Numbered from the stretch's first letter, positions 1-13,714 are shown. The stretch is DNA of 64,000 bases from Daphnia pulex (GCF_021134715.1 NC_060018.1:11673501-11737500), one strand, 5' to 3'. Program-made: numbers and translations. Notes: generated from the sequence alone by a model not told the origin.

Positions 1-3000
1 TGTTCAGTCGGATCTGCGGATCGACGACACAGCAGCAAAGCGTCCAATTCCTTATTTGGTAGCGGAGCTTCCTACTTCCGGCCCGTGACGTCTTTGCCGT
101 CTTTCTCATCTCCCGTGAGATCTGCTCCCGTCTTCGCGTCGTTGACTCTGCCCGTCTACGTTTTCGATTGCCCATTGACGAACCTGGTGGGCCAATTGCT
201 GTCCAGGGGGGAAAATCCCAAGGTGTCTCTCAGTCGGGACCACACCTTCCCGAATGAGGAAGACATTTCGGCCAGCAATGACGAAGAAAAAGAAGAAGAT
301 AAAGAAGTGCCGGGTCAACCGGAATCGGAGCCTATCCCAGACGATCCAGTCTCTGCCGGATCTGTCAATACCCTTTCCCAGTACTGCGCCGTCGTCGAGG
401 CTCTTTACTGCAAGTGTCTGGGCCAAGCCCTGTTCACCTCGCTCCAGCTGGGTCGTGCCATCCATTCGCGTGACGTCGAAGCAGCCATGAACCTGTGTAA
501 AGAGACGCTCCTGGAAGTCGACATTACGGCTTTCATTCAAAACATTTGTGGGCATCTGAAGGATTTCAAGATGAAGGCCGGCGTCGAAGTACTCCGCCAT
601 CAAAGGCAGACGTCCTCTTCCGGCGAGCCCTTGGTGGACGACGATGATGCCAAATGGCATTTCCCGCTGAGTTTGCTCCGCCTGCACCAGCCCTGCGCCA
701 ACCTCAAGCACTTGCACAAACTCATCCGCACGCGTTTCCAGGAAATTGTCTGCCTCTCTTTCAAGCCGGTCCCGTCTCTTTTCGATTACTACTTCTACTG
801 CCCGCCCGACCATCCCATTTCACCCGTACCAACGGACATGGCCGCCCATAATTTGAGCGTCGGTCTTGACGACAACGAGATGGTCGAATTCCGGCAATCC
901 TTCGACACGGAAAATTCCGTCAGTCGGACTTGTTCGTTGACTGGAGGCCGTTCCGATTCCGGATCAGAGCCCATAGATGACGTCGAATGGGAAGAAGATG
1001 GCGAAGGTGAGGCGGAAGTGCCATCTGTCCCTCTTTTCCTACACCTGACGGCCACTGTCCGTTCGAAGAAAAACGTTACCAGCCAATCGCTGAACGCTCT
1101 GCCCACCTGCTTGGGAGATCTGATGTCCATTCTCCCTGGTAAGGAATCTCCAGTAATTGGTTTTAATTAGAAATTCAATTCAAATTTTTTCTTTTTCGCT
1201 TCTTCAGGATCATCAGCGGTGCTGGATTTGAAAGGATTGAAAATTACTTTGGATTTCCTCTGTTTGACATTCCGATCGGATCTGGAAGAATTGGTTCCTG
1301 GTCCGCATAATCACCGAACCACATCTTTCTGTAGCAGTTCTTCGGGTATCCTGGACGCCAACAATCCCTGCGCGACGCTGGCTTCGCAGTCGGAATTGAG
1401 TGAAGATGAAGACGCCATGCCGATGGACGAGGATGACCGTACTGAAAGCATTTCACGCCAATTGTTGCACATTCCAGAAGGCCAAAGAAAACCCGTCAAA
1501 GCGGCTCTGGCCGAAATTGAGTGGATGCTCAGGGATGAAATTGTCGCTTTCATGCTGGATTCGTTTCCCATGCTGGAATCGACACTGGTTGCCGTACGTC
1601 TTATTGTTTTCTTTGTAGTTATCGGCCAACTCGACTAGACTTTTCCCTTGTTCGTTTTCAGGTGGTCCAACACGTTCATTCATCACCACACCGTCCTTCC
1701 TGTCGCCGCAAAATCGTTCCGTTGCATTTCGTTTTGAATCCACAGGAGAGTTCCCGTCGTTTTTTAGCGGAATTCAAAAAAATGTCCATTCAAGGTAATC
1801 GTAACTCGGAAGAAATTATTACAGCGTGTGTTATTTATTCGCGGTTACTTTGACTCTTGTCGTTTCAGGCCATCGCTTGCGGGAGGAAGGATCTTTCTAC
1901 TATCTCACGGAGAACAATAGCTTGAATAAATTTCAAGGATCTCTGGATCCACCGTTGGGTTCGTCCACCTTCAGCAAGACGAACGGTGATCTGACCAGTG
2001 ATGCGTCTGCTAGTCGCTCCCTTGTCGCTCAGACGTCGACCGATTCGTGCGCCACTGGCGGGTTGGTGGTTGAAGAACAGCCGGAAGAAGCCGAAGAAGA
2101 TCGAATGAACTATCCGGCCGAAGATACAATGGCGGAATTGGAGAGTGAAGCAACCAAAGAAGCGACTGTCATGATCGATTCCACCATCACCTTAGTCTCC
2201 AACAGCGAAGGTGACAATACAGCGGATGCTGACATTGACGTGAAGCTGGATGATGTCAACATCCAGTCCGACTCTCCGATAAAGAAATCTTCAAAGCGAA
2301 GATTCGAATCTGGAACCACATCCATTCCAGGTAAAATGATTCATTAAAGTGATTTTTGGTGAAAATATCCATCATTGTGCGTTTGATTATTCCGCAGGAA
2401 CGAGGCACAGCGATTCGTCCAGTTTGGTGGACAGCATCCGCAATACTGAAGACGGCTACGAAGGTGGCAGTTCGGATTCGGAAGATGAATGCGAATGGCT
2501 CAAAGATTTGGAAATGGAAAAGCCCAAAGTAAAATATTGTCGTGTTGTGTTAGCTGTGCGGATTGGGAATCGATTGATAATTTTCTAAACTGTCAATTTC
2601 ATTTCAGATGCCTCCGTTTTGGCTGGTGTTGAAAGTTAGCGAAGAAGCTGTCGTGACCTACTTCCATTGTCGCTACGAGCTAGCCCGCCCGGAAGAATTG
2701 CTACAGTGGAGGCAAATCCACGAAGATTTGCTCAGCAGCATAACGGCACTGGGCAAATTAATCAACCAGCAAATGCTGCTCAAAGATCTGCACGATACGA
2801 GGCTCTGCAACGGCCTATTGGAGCCGGAAACAAACGACGACATTTGGCATCAGGACGATTTGGCCCACACCAAACCTTCCTACCACCGTATCAACTCGGA
2901 TCATTTGCATTACGGTTACCAGGAGCAGCCCGGCTACCTTGAAGCCACTCTCAAGTTGCAGCCGGGCACATTCCAATGCCGACAAGTATGGGAGACCCAC

Positions 3001-6000
3001 TTCCCGCTCCATCCGCGCCTCAAGACTGGCCCCGGTAAGCTGGGTACTTCGAAAGGTGTCCAGCAATTACGCATCGTGCTCAGCGCCTTCAGCGTCAACA
3101 ACCGCAACAACATGTTCGTCTACCAGGAAGATTCCGGCAACGTTTTCTACCTCCGCCTGAACGAGTCGTCGTGCATCAGTCACCGAAACCCCTCGGATTC
3201 GGTTTCCGTCTCTCGTTACAATACCGATGAAGCGGATGGTGTCGTTTACAGCTGTTCCAGGCGCTCATCCAACTGGAACGTTAGCGAAAGAGGTGCGTTT
3301 TGAACTTGTTTCAAATTTTTTAAAAAATTATGAATTGTTTTGTTTTTATTCCAGGCGGTTTAGATGAGGACAGCGTCGACCTGCAACGGCGTAGTGGCTC
3401 CTTTAGCGAAAGAGAAAGTGTCGGAGGAGATCAGATGAGCTTGGGCAGTCTGTCGCTTAACCGTAGCCAACAGTACCAGTCGCAGCAACATCTGTTGCGA
3501 CGAGAAGATTGCATCCAGCTCAAAGTGCACGGCATCACGGAAGCTGGTCCGGCTATCAAAGGCGATTTGGTTCGAGTCCTGCAGAACAAACTGGACGACG
3601 CTGTGCTGGAAGTCCTCCATTCGCTGCTCAGCCGCAATGCGGCTTGCAAGTTGACGTCGGATGACGTCCATTTCATCCAGAAACCGCACGAGCCACCTCA
3701 CATCGTCCTCCAGTCAGCTGTCCGTGCTTGTGCTCTCCCGTATTTGACCGCTCTGGCGTATTACCTGCGCCAGAACTTGCTGGACTCGGTCGTTTACACG
3801 CCAAAGTACATGGACAACTTTGCCGGCCATCACTTCCAAGATTATTCGTCTCCATTTCCGTCTCCTTCTTCGGATGTCTATTTGTACAATCGACCTCAAG
3901 GGTCCGGCAATCGTGGCATCGCCTGCATTGCATTTTCCCTTGTGGACGGACAGGGTTCGCCAGTCAACAACCTGGCATGGCCCCGGCCGATCACAGCCGT
4001 CAAAACGGATGGCGGAGTGGGCCCTGTGATGTATAATGAATTTGAAGAATTCCTTACCACGAGCCTCTACGAAAAGGCGATCGAGAGGAAGCGGCCAGGA
4101 CCCATGGCGGCCATCGAATTCCGCATCTGGGAGCGTGGCCACATCGGTTTGGACATGTTGAGAGAGAAGTTAGAATCGGCCATCCAGAATGCTCTTTGGG
4201 ATGTCGTTTTAGAGTATCGACTCTTGCCGTTCCCTCTTTGTGCACTGGCCGATGAAGATGGTGTGGTGATCCCGCAAGCTACGGGAGACGGCCTGCCGTG
4301 TTCCGAGCCGACCACCCCCGTTCGCCGTAAGTGGCAGTTGATCCAGCCCATCGGTAGTTAGCCCCCTTTCTCCTTTATTTATACTTAACAATTTCTTTAA
4401 CTCGTGCCTTAACATTTGATTGAATTCATGTCATCTCACTTGTGAATCATCTCGTTGTTCTTGATCCTTTTTTAAAGTTCCCGAGGAGGATATTCCTATC
4501 GACCCTCGTTCGAGATCAGTGTCATTTAGCGGCCTTCCACCTAACCGTCAGGGGGTTACATCCACCGTATCCCATCCACTAACTTCTCAATCAGCCGCAG
4601 GTGCTACTTGATCCAACTCTCCAATAATATTATTTACAAGTTTTAAAACTGGATTGATTTTGACAGATCCCAAGTGGAAGGTGAGACATACTTCGGGGAC
4701 GACCAGCTCCAACCGTGATCGACCTCTTTCTCCCGTTTCTAGTATTCAGGTAAGACATAAATGTTGTTGTGGGCAAGCTGGAACTGTGGCCCGCGGTACG
4801 ACAGCAGAAAATTTGGGTTGAAAACAAAAACTAGGTGTTGTTTTGAAAACGGAAAATGTTGGTTGTCAGGAAGGCCATCGATCCAATTCAACGCCAATCA
4901 ATTTAGCCAAACAGGCCCGTTTGAGAGCTACTCTCCTCCTCTTAGACTCGGTCTCGTCCAGCACCTCAACGGTAAAGTTATCACGAGATATGGGAGTGCA
5001 CTCGGCTTGGATTGGGAATTCTAAATGGGTTTACCTATCCCCACCAACACTATCCCCCATCCTTTTTTCCCCCCTAGACGGACAATAATTAAAACACACG
5101 CTTCGAGTGGTATTTTCACGCTTTCTGTTGTGTATTTGGGTTTATTGGTTGAGTTATTGCCACCGCTTTAAAAAATTTGGTTCGCAACGAATAACTTTTG
5201 GCTAAACTGACGAGTTGGTTCTTTTACAGTTCAGGAGTTCCGGTCCGACATCGCCGATCGAAAGATTCTGCGAACGGAGCATGTCGACGTCATCTGTCAC
5301 ATCTTCGCTGACCGCCGGCACTTTCCCGCTGGAATTGGACAAATTTGAATTGGGCGAACGTGGCATCCTCCATCCCGTCTACTCGAAATTTCTGGAGAAT
5401 TGGTTCAATTTAGGAGCCCAGAAGAACGTGGCGTCTATCAAGTTCCAGAAGGCCACCGTCCTAGCCCCGTTGAGCGTGCCGTCGCTCTTGAAGGCCGTCA
5501 TTCACATCTGCTCGTCCTCGGTGACGCCCGAGCTGTCGATGAAAATTTTTGTTTCGCCCTCGCCCGACGCTCCGTACGTTCCCTGCCTGCCCATTTCCAG
5601 GTGTCCCAAACAGGGCAGCCTGGATCGTTCGACGCTGGACAAGACGCACATCCTGATCGGACGCAATATGGCGCAGTGGAAAGAGTCGTTGAGTGGCGAG
5701 ATCAACTTGCCTGACCACATCCAGCAGGACAGCAACGGACAAGTGGCTCTCAAAGTTCAACGAGCCCATCAGCGCTTCGTCTCTTGGTCCCAAGATTCTC
5801 CAAACAATCCTTGCCCAGAAGCGGTGAGGCTAATTCACTCGCAAAGCGGCCATTTCGGCAGTGGCGGCGATGTGGACAGGGTCAATACGAGCGGAGAACA
5901 CGGCCTTTTGGTTTCGCCATTTATCCCGCGTCAGCGACTCCTATGGGCCACGGTCAGCCGTGACCAGGAATGGGTCATGTGGATGTACAACTTCAACAAG

Positions 6001-9000
6001 GACAGTTACGAGTCGTTGATTAAGCAGTGCAACAGTCTGGCCCAGTGGCACAACGCCCGCTGGGCTTTGCTCTCCAGCATCGTTGCCCAGAAACTGGGTC
6101 TCTTCCACAATCAGCAGTGCTCCGGCAGAGTCCACGCCCACCAAACTCTGCGCAACAATCCGTTCCTGGTCTTGTCGGAAATGGAAGCCTTGGTCAAGCT
6201 GCACGTCCCGCCCGCCTCACGCGATTATAACGCCGGCTCCAGCCGCAAGCCCAGTCAGTCCAGTTTGCCTCACTTGGCTCATCTGGAGACTTTTAGGGAT
6301 AGCAAACCAGCCAGGTAATTGAATCATTCAACTTCATTGTCAATCAATTTCGTTGAAATTCTCGTTTGTACCCTTATCAAGACTGCTGAGCAATACGCCT
6401 TACGGGAATCAAGGAGATCTGGTGACTCGGCAGGGTCAGCAATGGATCGAGAAGAGATATTCCGAACGTCGGGAAGAAATGCAACGGCTGCTGGTCCTGT
6501 GTCCGGCGCGATCTTCGGGAAATAACATTTCGATTACTGAAGATATCATCCAGCTGTTCAAACAAGTAGCGAGAATCATTCACTACTGCTTCACGCCGCT
6601 TCTCTTCCTGCCGAAATGGCGACTCCAGGTGGCCAGAACTCGGGATCCTAACATGGACATGACTACGCTTTCATCAAACAACGAATTTTTAAAGTAAATA
6701 CTTTTGACATTCTAATTCTTCAAAGAAGAAATAGCCACTGATTGTCATTTCGTGTTGAATAGATATCGGCCGAGACACGAATCTGGAAATTCCATCAACA
6801 GTGGCGGCCGGAACAGTCCCAGCAATTCGCCTCCTCGCCAACCTAGAAGACCGACAGATGATCACTGGCACCAGTCGTTGTGTTCTGCCTATTTACAAGT
6901 CTGTCCAACTTGCCTTTTTTGCGTGAATCGTTTCAACTCATTTTTACTCTTTTACGTTTCGAATGGTAGGAATACGTGCAATATCTCCACACACTGGGCT
7001 TCTTGCAGATGGAAATCAAACCTTTGGCTACCAAACGGGGCCCTAAAAGCGCTATGAAAAGTCAAAGACTCGCTGGAGATGAGACGGGTAGAGTCCGTCA
7101 TGTTTCGCATCCTTCGCGAATTAATGGCGGTCCTAGTCCATCGTCGCCATCATCTTCTTCCTCTTCCGACGTCAACACGCTTTATTTTCACAAATCTCAT
7201 CAAGGTGAGAATTGAATTGAAGTAAAATCGAGAACCATAAGTTTGACTCAATTTATTCCTTCAATTTTAAAAGGTGGAATCCTGGTGTGCGAAGTTGCCA
7301 TTCAAGAACCTTTTTTCTACACCAAAGTCTACGCGTTGGAAATGTCCCGGCTGTTGCAAGTCGGTACGGGCGGATCTTTTCCTAACGTGGCGCACATCGC
7401 ATCGGCCCAAGCGCATTACACCGATCGCTTTCTCAATGAATGCGATCACATCAAAGTAATGAACCCACTCGCATGGCGCACCTTCTTCACATTCCCTTAT
7501 GTGTCTTTATTTTCTTGCAGGTTCTACTTCACTTGCACTCGTTCACGTACGACTTCCACCTTCGCAGTCTCAACTCATTCGTCGCTGGCCGTCATTACCT
7601 ATTAAAACCCGGTTTCCATTTAATCAGCTTCTTGGACGATTTTACCAAATATTACAACAAGGTATATACACCTTGATTTGAGCTGTATTGGTGAAATCTA
7701 TTTGTCTAACTCGAATGTTTCTACAGGCTCCTAACTTTGCCAGAAATCAAGTCGTCAGCAACAGTCTGACACTCAAAGATCCTGCGACTCCGGGTGAACA
7801 GCTGTTCAATTATCTGTTGAGTCACGAGCGCCGTTACGGGTTCCACGTCCTCAGGATGGCTTCTTCGACCAACTCGGACAGTGATGAAGTCACGACGGAG
7901 TATGTTTTAGCGAAACAGTGGCCCTTCAAAACCATACAACGGTAAGCTAAATTCATGACGCAATGTGGCGTTGAATGTTTTCCAAACTTTTCAACTTCCT
8001 TCGTAGGGAATATGGTGATCTCAAACACGCGGATGACTATGACGTGACGTTGTTGGTGTCCCACGAATCGGTCTGCGAAGATCCAATGACCATTTTCATC
8101 AAATTTTACGTCATCATGACCTCAAAGCGGGAATACTATCCCAGATTGTTGATGGAGAAGAAACCAGGCAAATTCCGGACCGTGTCTACGGCGACTCCGG
8201 TAAAACATATTGCATAAATAAGCTTGGTAGTATGTTGAATTCATTCAAATCATCTTTGAATTGATTACTTTGTAGGTTAAGGCGGCCTCAGCACCCCCAT
8301 TGGAAATAGTCGATCGTGTGGCGGAGGATTCCGTCTCGGCTGCCCAGGATGATTCGACCCAAGTCGTCGAGAAAGAGCCAGCCTCTGTCGACCAACCAAA
8401 GATTTCCAAGAGCAATTTAGATTTACAGTTGGCGGATAAAGAAAGGAAAACGCCAACTCCCGAGCTGCTGTCGGTCAGTAATCCTGAGGTGAGCTTCGCT
8501 CAACGAAAGGAGAGTATCATCGTCAATGCGATTGTGCCGGAAGAAAACCGGACGTCGCCCGCAGGAGCGGCGGCCGTTGCAGCGGCGGCGGCTGCAGCAG
8601 CTGCTGCTGTGAAGCATACGGACATGAGGTCGCCAATGTTTATCCGGCAGGAAGTGATCAACTATTTGGGTATTTCAATTTGTTACTTAATTTATCATTA
8701 GTGCACTGATTGCATTTTCTGTTGCCAGGCTATTACACCAAACATGAGCAAGATATGCAATCCATGATAAGCGAGCAAGCCAGGAAGGCGGAAGAACTTA
8801 TACGTGCCATCGTTAACCAGGCCAAAGTACACTGCCGGAGAGACACGCTTTGGCAGCGACTGCAGCAAAGTCCAGCCTCATCTTCAACTAACCTCACTTA
8901 TTTTGAGTTCCGCGAGTTGCTCACCTTGTCGCATAGGGAACCAATAAGCTCCGGCGAGCCGCAACTCGTTCCTTTGCTAGCCCAACCGGTGAGTTGGTAC

Positions 9001-9393
9001 CAAGGACTTGCCAAACTTTTACTTTCGCGCTACCCGGAGAACCACCGCCACTATTCGTCGGCCGACGGGAAGATTCAGTACGTCATCGTCCTCAACCAAA
9101 GGCTTCCAGGAACGGCTATGATGCTCTCTTGTGACGTTCTTGCCGATAAAGCGGTAAGTGTGTGGCGACAGTTTCATTGTGTGAAATTCCATGGATTAGA
9201 TTCAATCATTTGAATTTCTTTCAAACAGGAGCTAAGCAGCCTGTGTCAAGAAATGCCAAGTACAGAAATGGACGTGTCGACTGCTTTCCCCATGGATAAC
9301 GGGTTTAATTCTAGACCTATGGCTATGCAGGGATTCATCGAAGATTTTGTAAATTTATGTGCTTTCCACATGTGGAGTGGACTTTTGGGTTGA
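1..9393 (+). CDS. Szt2: SZT2 homologue, KICSTOR complex subunit (5' part missing)
   Basis: In known animals SZT2 is the large scaffold of KICSTOR, which holds GATOR1 on the lysosome and restrains mTORC1 when amino acids are scarce. The frame is open from base 1, so the gene starts outside the window. My exons: 1-1138, 1208-1593, 1662-1794, 1869-2330, 2398-2528, 2608-3292, 3355-4326, 4478-4600, 4667-4749, 4870-4971, 5230-6314, 6382-6693, 6763-6898, 6970-7204, 7274-7455, 7521-7661, 7727-7941, 8007-8199, 8276-8669, 8729-9153, 9229-9393. All junctions keep phase and give about 2,565 residues; the human protein has about 3,400. SZT2-like blocks include VQHVHSS near 1665, FDYYFYCPP near 785 and EYVQYLHTLGF near 6972. 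A polyalanine run lies near 8560-8610. The weakest junctions are the donor after 6898 and exons 8-10, which are low-complexity. I recognise the family from memory, not from a search. Confidence 0.85.
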
Positions 9394-9643
9394 TGTGAAA
9401 GTGTTAATGTTGCTTATGAATATGTTTGTTTTTTCGGGGAGAGTGCCTTGTACAAATTTACGCAAAGTTAAATCTGATATCCAAAATATGGTTAGCAAGT
9501 GTGTTCATTCCCAAGATAGAGCTTCAAAGTAGTAAACACTAGTCTTATTAACAATGCAAAAAGCTTGCACTAACTTGTTAACAGCTTTTCTTTATGTTTT
9601 GGAATTGTGGAGATTAAAGGACAATTACATGCAGTTTGTTGGA

Positions 9644-9649
9644 AATAAA
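9644..9649 (+). other. Poly(A) signal of SZT2
   Basis: An AATAAA hexamer lies about 250 bases after the SZT2 stop. An A-run follows near 9661. It marks the likely 3' end of the transcript, tail to tail with NDUFA7. Confidence 0.6.
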
Positions 9650-9755
9650 AAATTGGATTGAAAAAAAAAGACATAACCATTTACATTCTAGATCATTTAT
9701 TATTCTCCTTTCATACAATCTAATTTCATCGTATTGCCTCTAGTAAGATTGAATA

Positions 9756-10267
9756 TTAATCCCAATGGAAAACTTTACCAGGGGCAATAGGCTTCTTTAC
9801 TGCAACAGAAGATTCCCTAAGAGCAAAAAATACAATGACATTGAGTGAAGAACAATTTTAAATCAATCTTTTGTACTTGGAATCAGCCTTGGGTGGAAGC
9901 TTCAAAGAATTCTTAGAGTTCACTGCAACAATAGTAGGTGGCTGCACTTCACGACGGGCATCATGTGTGTAATAGTAACTCCCTACTCAAAAGTTGTAAA
10001 TAAATATCAGTTCCACAGCTAATAAGAATAAATATTCTCCTACCACTCAATTTTTGGTAAGGGCCATCGGGCAAATTTGGTGGAGGTTGGTCATGAGATG
10101 CCATTTCATTGGCAGAACGTAGTTGAGATTTATGAGTGCGCTGAAATTCAAAAGAATTGTCACATTGAGAAACAAGCAAACCGAAATTGTGTTGAACATA
10201 CCCCTAGCAGAAAAGCTCTAATAGAGTACAAGAGAGGTGTAACATCTCTAAGTGGAACTTTAGACAT
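9756..10267 (-). CDS. NDUFA7: NADH dehydrogenase 1 alpha subunit 7 (complex I B14.5a)
   Basis: This is a small accessory subunit of mitochondrial respiratory complex I. Exons on the minus strand are 10267-10202, 10140-10044, 9982-9877 and 9816-9756, with phases 0, 1 and 2, giving 109 residues. The start MSKVPLRDV and the block IRAFLLG resemble the insect protein. The core DQPPPNLPDGPYQKLSG, then SYYYTHDARREVQPP, and the ending PGKVFHWD match the known family pattern (LPDGPSHxLSxNYY, RDARREV, PGKVHHYD). The length is typical. It faces SZT2 tail to tail with about 360 bases between stops, so the two 3' UTRs nearly meet. No single long frame covers it, because the coding part is split into four short exons. 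Confidence 0.92.
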
Positions 10268-10736
10268 TTTTTTTGCAAGTTATTCTTCGATTTACTCTCA
10301 CGTCCTTGGATTTTATGTATTTGGGACTGGGTTTCGGATAAGCGACTAAGGCGTCTGCTACTTTTTTATTTTTGTTGCGAGGACGTTGCCATTTTCCTAC
10401 GCAACACTGTTGCCCAGAGAAAAATTAAAAATTGATCAAAAATAGAAAGGTTCATTCGATTAAATTAATAAAACACAAGATTTTTATTTCTATTATAAGA
10501 TTACCATTTTTAATTTATCAGTATTTTTTTTAAATTCTCAATCAAAATGCAGCATATATTTGCATTTACTTTCACAGATAGATAGAAGTAGCACAGGATG
10601 GGAGAAAAATCACATCTAGCCTAGTTTAAGCCCCAATCAACCCCCAATTTAACCCATTGATGCATATCGTTATTTCCTGTTGGCCCTGCAAAGGCCATAT
10701 ACGTTAATACGTAGCTTGATCTACTTGTTAAACACT

Positions 10737-11483
10737 TCATTGAGCGATGAATGTCACGTAGGAAGCACCTGGCGTATCTGGGTCATGAGGAATCGACGTG
10801 TTATCAGAATCGGCATAAGTCCAGACGACTAACATCGGCCCAGGCTTGTTTTTTAAACGAGTACGAAATAGTGAATCGTTAGCATAGAATATTTAACTGT
10901 TGATTTTTAAAATGACAATAATTTTACCCTGATGACAACATCTTGCGAATCTCCGGTGTCGATATTACGTCGGAAGCGAATAATGCTCCATGGTTCTTGG
11001 TAAGTTGCACTCACCAAAACGACGTTGACATTATCATCAAATTCACCGCCTCCCGGTTTGATTTCCGATGCAACACTAATATCGAGCCATCTGTCCTGTT
11101 TGACGAGAAAAGTGAGCAATTAATGCTAACAATTTATCAAATCTGAACCAGAATATTCATTTAAAAAAGACACTTACTTCAATGTAACCCAGACCGAGTT
11201 CGTCATTGTATCCACCAATAACTCCGTCGCCAATGGCTCCTGGTTGACCAATGCCATTTCCAAATACGAAACCCATCCAACCGGTACAGTTGGTTTGCAG
11301 TTCCATCTCGATTTCGCTTGTTTCGTTGATGATCGTCCAGCGCAGAATCATTGGTCCATCCGGGTCTAGTACTTGCTCGTTCTCCATAATAACATCGCCG
11401 AGTTTGTTGTGCGCTGGCAGAGCGGAACAAGTTCCAAGGATAATGGCAACTGCCACCAAACCAAAGGTGCAGAATAACTTCAT
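10737..11483 (-). CDS. Secreted DOMON-domain protein
   Basis: DOMON domains are beta-sandwich folds that bind haem or sugars in extracellular proteins such as the dopamine beta-hydroxylase/MOXD family. Exons are 11483-11178, 11095-10928 and 10844-10737, all phase 0, giving 193 residues. Residues 1-21 form a signal peptide ending at CSA. The rest is one DOMON domain: RWTI, an NETSEIEMELQT strand, the signature CTGWMGFVFGNG, then the GAIGDGVIGGYND loop, SVASEIKPGGG, YQEPWSIIRFRRNIDTGD and MLVVWTYADSD near the end. No copper monooxygenase domain follows, so this is a stand-alone DOMON protein. The acceptor of exon 3 has a poor pyrimidine tract, so that border is the least sure. A TATA box lies about 190 bases upstream, and the start ATG sits just after an acceptor-like CAG, suggesting a spliced 5' UTR. 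Confidence 0.8.
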
Positions 11484-11671
11484 TTTCTGTTGGACACAAT
11501 ATTGAACAATCAGTCCAACAACCGATAAAACTTAGGTATATGTAAATGAAAACGTAAACAAATTAATGGTGTATTACCCTACTTGATTTTTGAATAGAGA
11601 GGAGTGTTTCAGGTGAAGATCAAGTCAGCTGGCACTCGAATGTTGATGATATTCCACTTCAATCCCGGCTC

Positions 11672-11678
11672 TTATATA
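11672..11678 (-). promoter_or_regulatory. TATA box of the DOMON gene
   Basis: The minus strand reads CCTATATAAGAG. Transcription would begin near 11645. A possible 5' UTR donor (GGGTAATAC, minus strand) lies near 11580. Confidence 0.6.
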
Positions 11679-11749
11679 GGTCTCTCATTATCATTCCGAA
11701 ATCTCACCGTATTACTAAAGTTTATTGTTTATATTTGAAAGACGAACAT

Positions 11750-13450
11750 ATGGTATGATGTACTTTGTCATGCGGAAATATTGTTTCACCCTTGGTTTCA
11801 CCTCACTATTAAGGTATTAATCAACAGATAAAGCAATGCTGAAGTACGTTGCCTATACTATTTGTTTTGATTTCATTTACATTGCGCAACAGATTTTCTA
11901 CACTCTGCGCTCCAGTAATTAATCAGCTTAGTGATAACGTGTGATGTTGAATCACACAGAACAAATACTGTAGGTTGTTGAGTCAACTAACAGTTGGAGA
12001 AAAGGGAGGAGATTTTGTAATGTGAGTAACGGTTTTGTCACCTCCGTTCTATCATGTAGGATCGCTCCCATGATTCATAAAGGAATAAAGCTAAGAAAAA
12101 GAAGATTTGGAAATGTTGATTATGTCCTGCATGGATGCCCTTTGGTCTCAAGTTAATAAATAATAACAGATGTAGATCTAGTGATTCTAAAATTTGTAGA
12201 GACAAGTGGCTACCGATAGAAGCACATAACAACCTGCTTCAGAAATCTATTTTATAAGATTTTAATTCCATATCCATGGATTTTGGATTTTAAGTTTCTT
12301 CATCACAACAGTCGTTGATAAATCCAGAGTCAACACAAGGACAAACTTTGCAGCCTAGCAACGTACTCCATGACAAATAATTAATATCACAGCTCGAGTC
12401 CTAGTCATATTTTGGATTTCACTTTCAGCCAGTGTTAATGCTGAATAGAGAGAACGCTCGTTGAGCTACGAGCGACTATAGCGGTGTTTTTACGCTCTTA
12501 TGCCATAAGTTTAAAAGTTGTTTGTTACCGTTAGTTAGTCATGTTTCTTGTTGGTTTTAACTGCTAGTTGAAAATTAGAAAAATCTGATATTATTAGGTC
12601 CAACTATAAGAGCGGGGATTTCCCTTCAAACATCACATAGCTACAGTTTTTGCTCCAGGACATAGCATTCTCCATACAAGAATGCAAGAATGCTTGTCAG
12701 TTATACGTTGTATCGTTTCGCGTGTTGCTAATTTATTTTAACGACAATAATAAACGCACAGGAAAGTTTAAAAGTGAACACCTTCGTATCGACCCAAAAG
12801 ACCAGTCCCGTGCATTCTTGGGTAAAAAATAAAGCGGGGTGTTTGAATTATAGAAAACTTGTTTGAAGTTTTCCCTTTTGAAATTCTTTGCTATAGTTGT
12901 ATATGTTGTAGAGGGCACGCACGTACGCCAAACTAGAAAAAAAAAAAACAAAAAAAAACAAAAAAACCAAGAATGGCGACTGATCTGAATATTTCATTAT
13001 TCTGCAGGCGGAACATAACGGGATTGGAGTTAAAAAGTTCAAGATCGACTGACGTCAGCAACCTGTTTTGGCAACAAACTGCCAAAAGAAAGTTCCGCAG
13101 TTAAACATATATGCACATCATCTCCCTTTTTAAACCTGATGCTGGCAGATATTTAACTTTTACTTTGCTCTGCTGAGGTCAATGAACGAAAGCAAATAAG
13201 CATTTCGACATGTGACATTTGTTTAGTGACACAGCAAAGTCGGGATGATATTTTTATTGGTGAGGTGGCGATTTGGTCATTTTCGCACCTGTGCGAAAAC
13301 TACATATACTACACGAAACATAAATTATTTTCAAACTTTCGACAAATACGCGAGACTACCAGAAATTTCTTTACTCCGATTTGGTATAAGGCGGATATGG
13401 CCCCGCGGCATCATTCTGTGTGTGCCTCCTTTTATGTTAAATATTAGCTA
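11750..13450. other. Intergenic DNA, no gene seen
   Basis: This AT-rich spacer separates the DOMON gene from the first rolling-stone-like gene. Its open frames are short, without splice-linked partners or family resemblance. An A-rich stretch lies near 12936-12968. I saw no tRNA or conserved repeat. Confidence 0.5.
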
Positions 13451-13466
13451 TACTGACGCGGTTAGG

Positions 13467-13473
13467 TATAAAA
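13467..13473 (+). promoter_or_regulatory. TATA box upstream of rolling-stone-like copy 1
   Basis: TATAAAA within GGTATAAAAACTCC. About 30 bases on, the sequence GGATCATTCA occurs, which is also found after the TATA box of copy 2 (near 15560). This supports a shared promoter design. Confidence 0.6.
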
Positions 13474-13714
13474 ACTCCAAGTCGCCCATCGTCTAAGGAT
13501 CATTCAAGAGGCCATTCGCCTGGCATTTTGAATGAAAGTGAATGTTTCAAGTGTCGCTTCAGTCAATAATTGGAAACTGCAGTTGATCACAGCATGCCGC
13601 GACAAAATAATTAAGAGTTAACTCATAAAAAGATCATCATGTTGTTGGAATTAGACGTAGAGTAAGTGTGTGTATATTACCACAATAAAGCTTTCTTCTT
13701 TAATTCCATAACAG

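Noticed and set aside
106-813. Minus-strand open frame of 235 codons
   Set aside because: It lies wholly opposite SZT2 exon 1 and has no signal, domain or spliced partner. It is an antisense shadow of a codon-biased exon.
11750-13450. Possible hidden gene in the long spacer after the DOMON gene
   Set aside because: No frame over about 110 codons, no spliced chain with consistent phase and no family resemblance.
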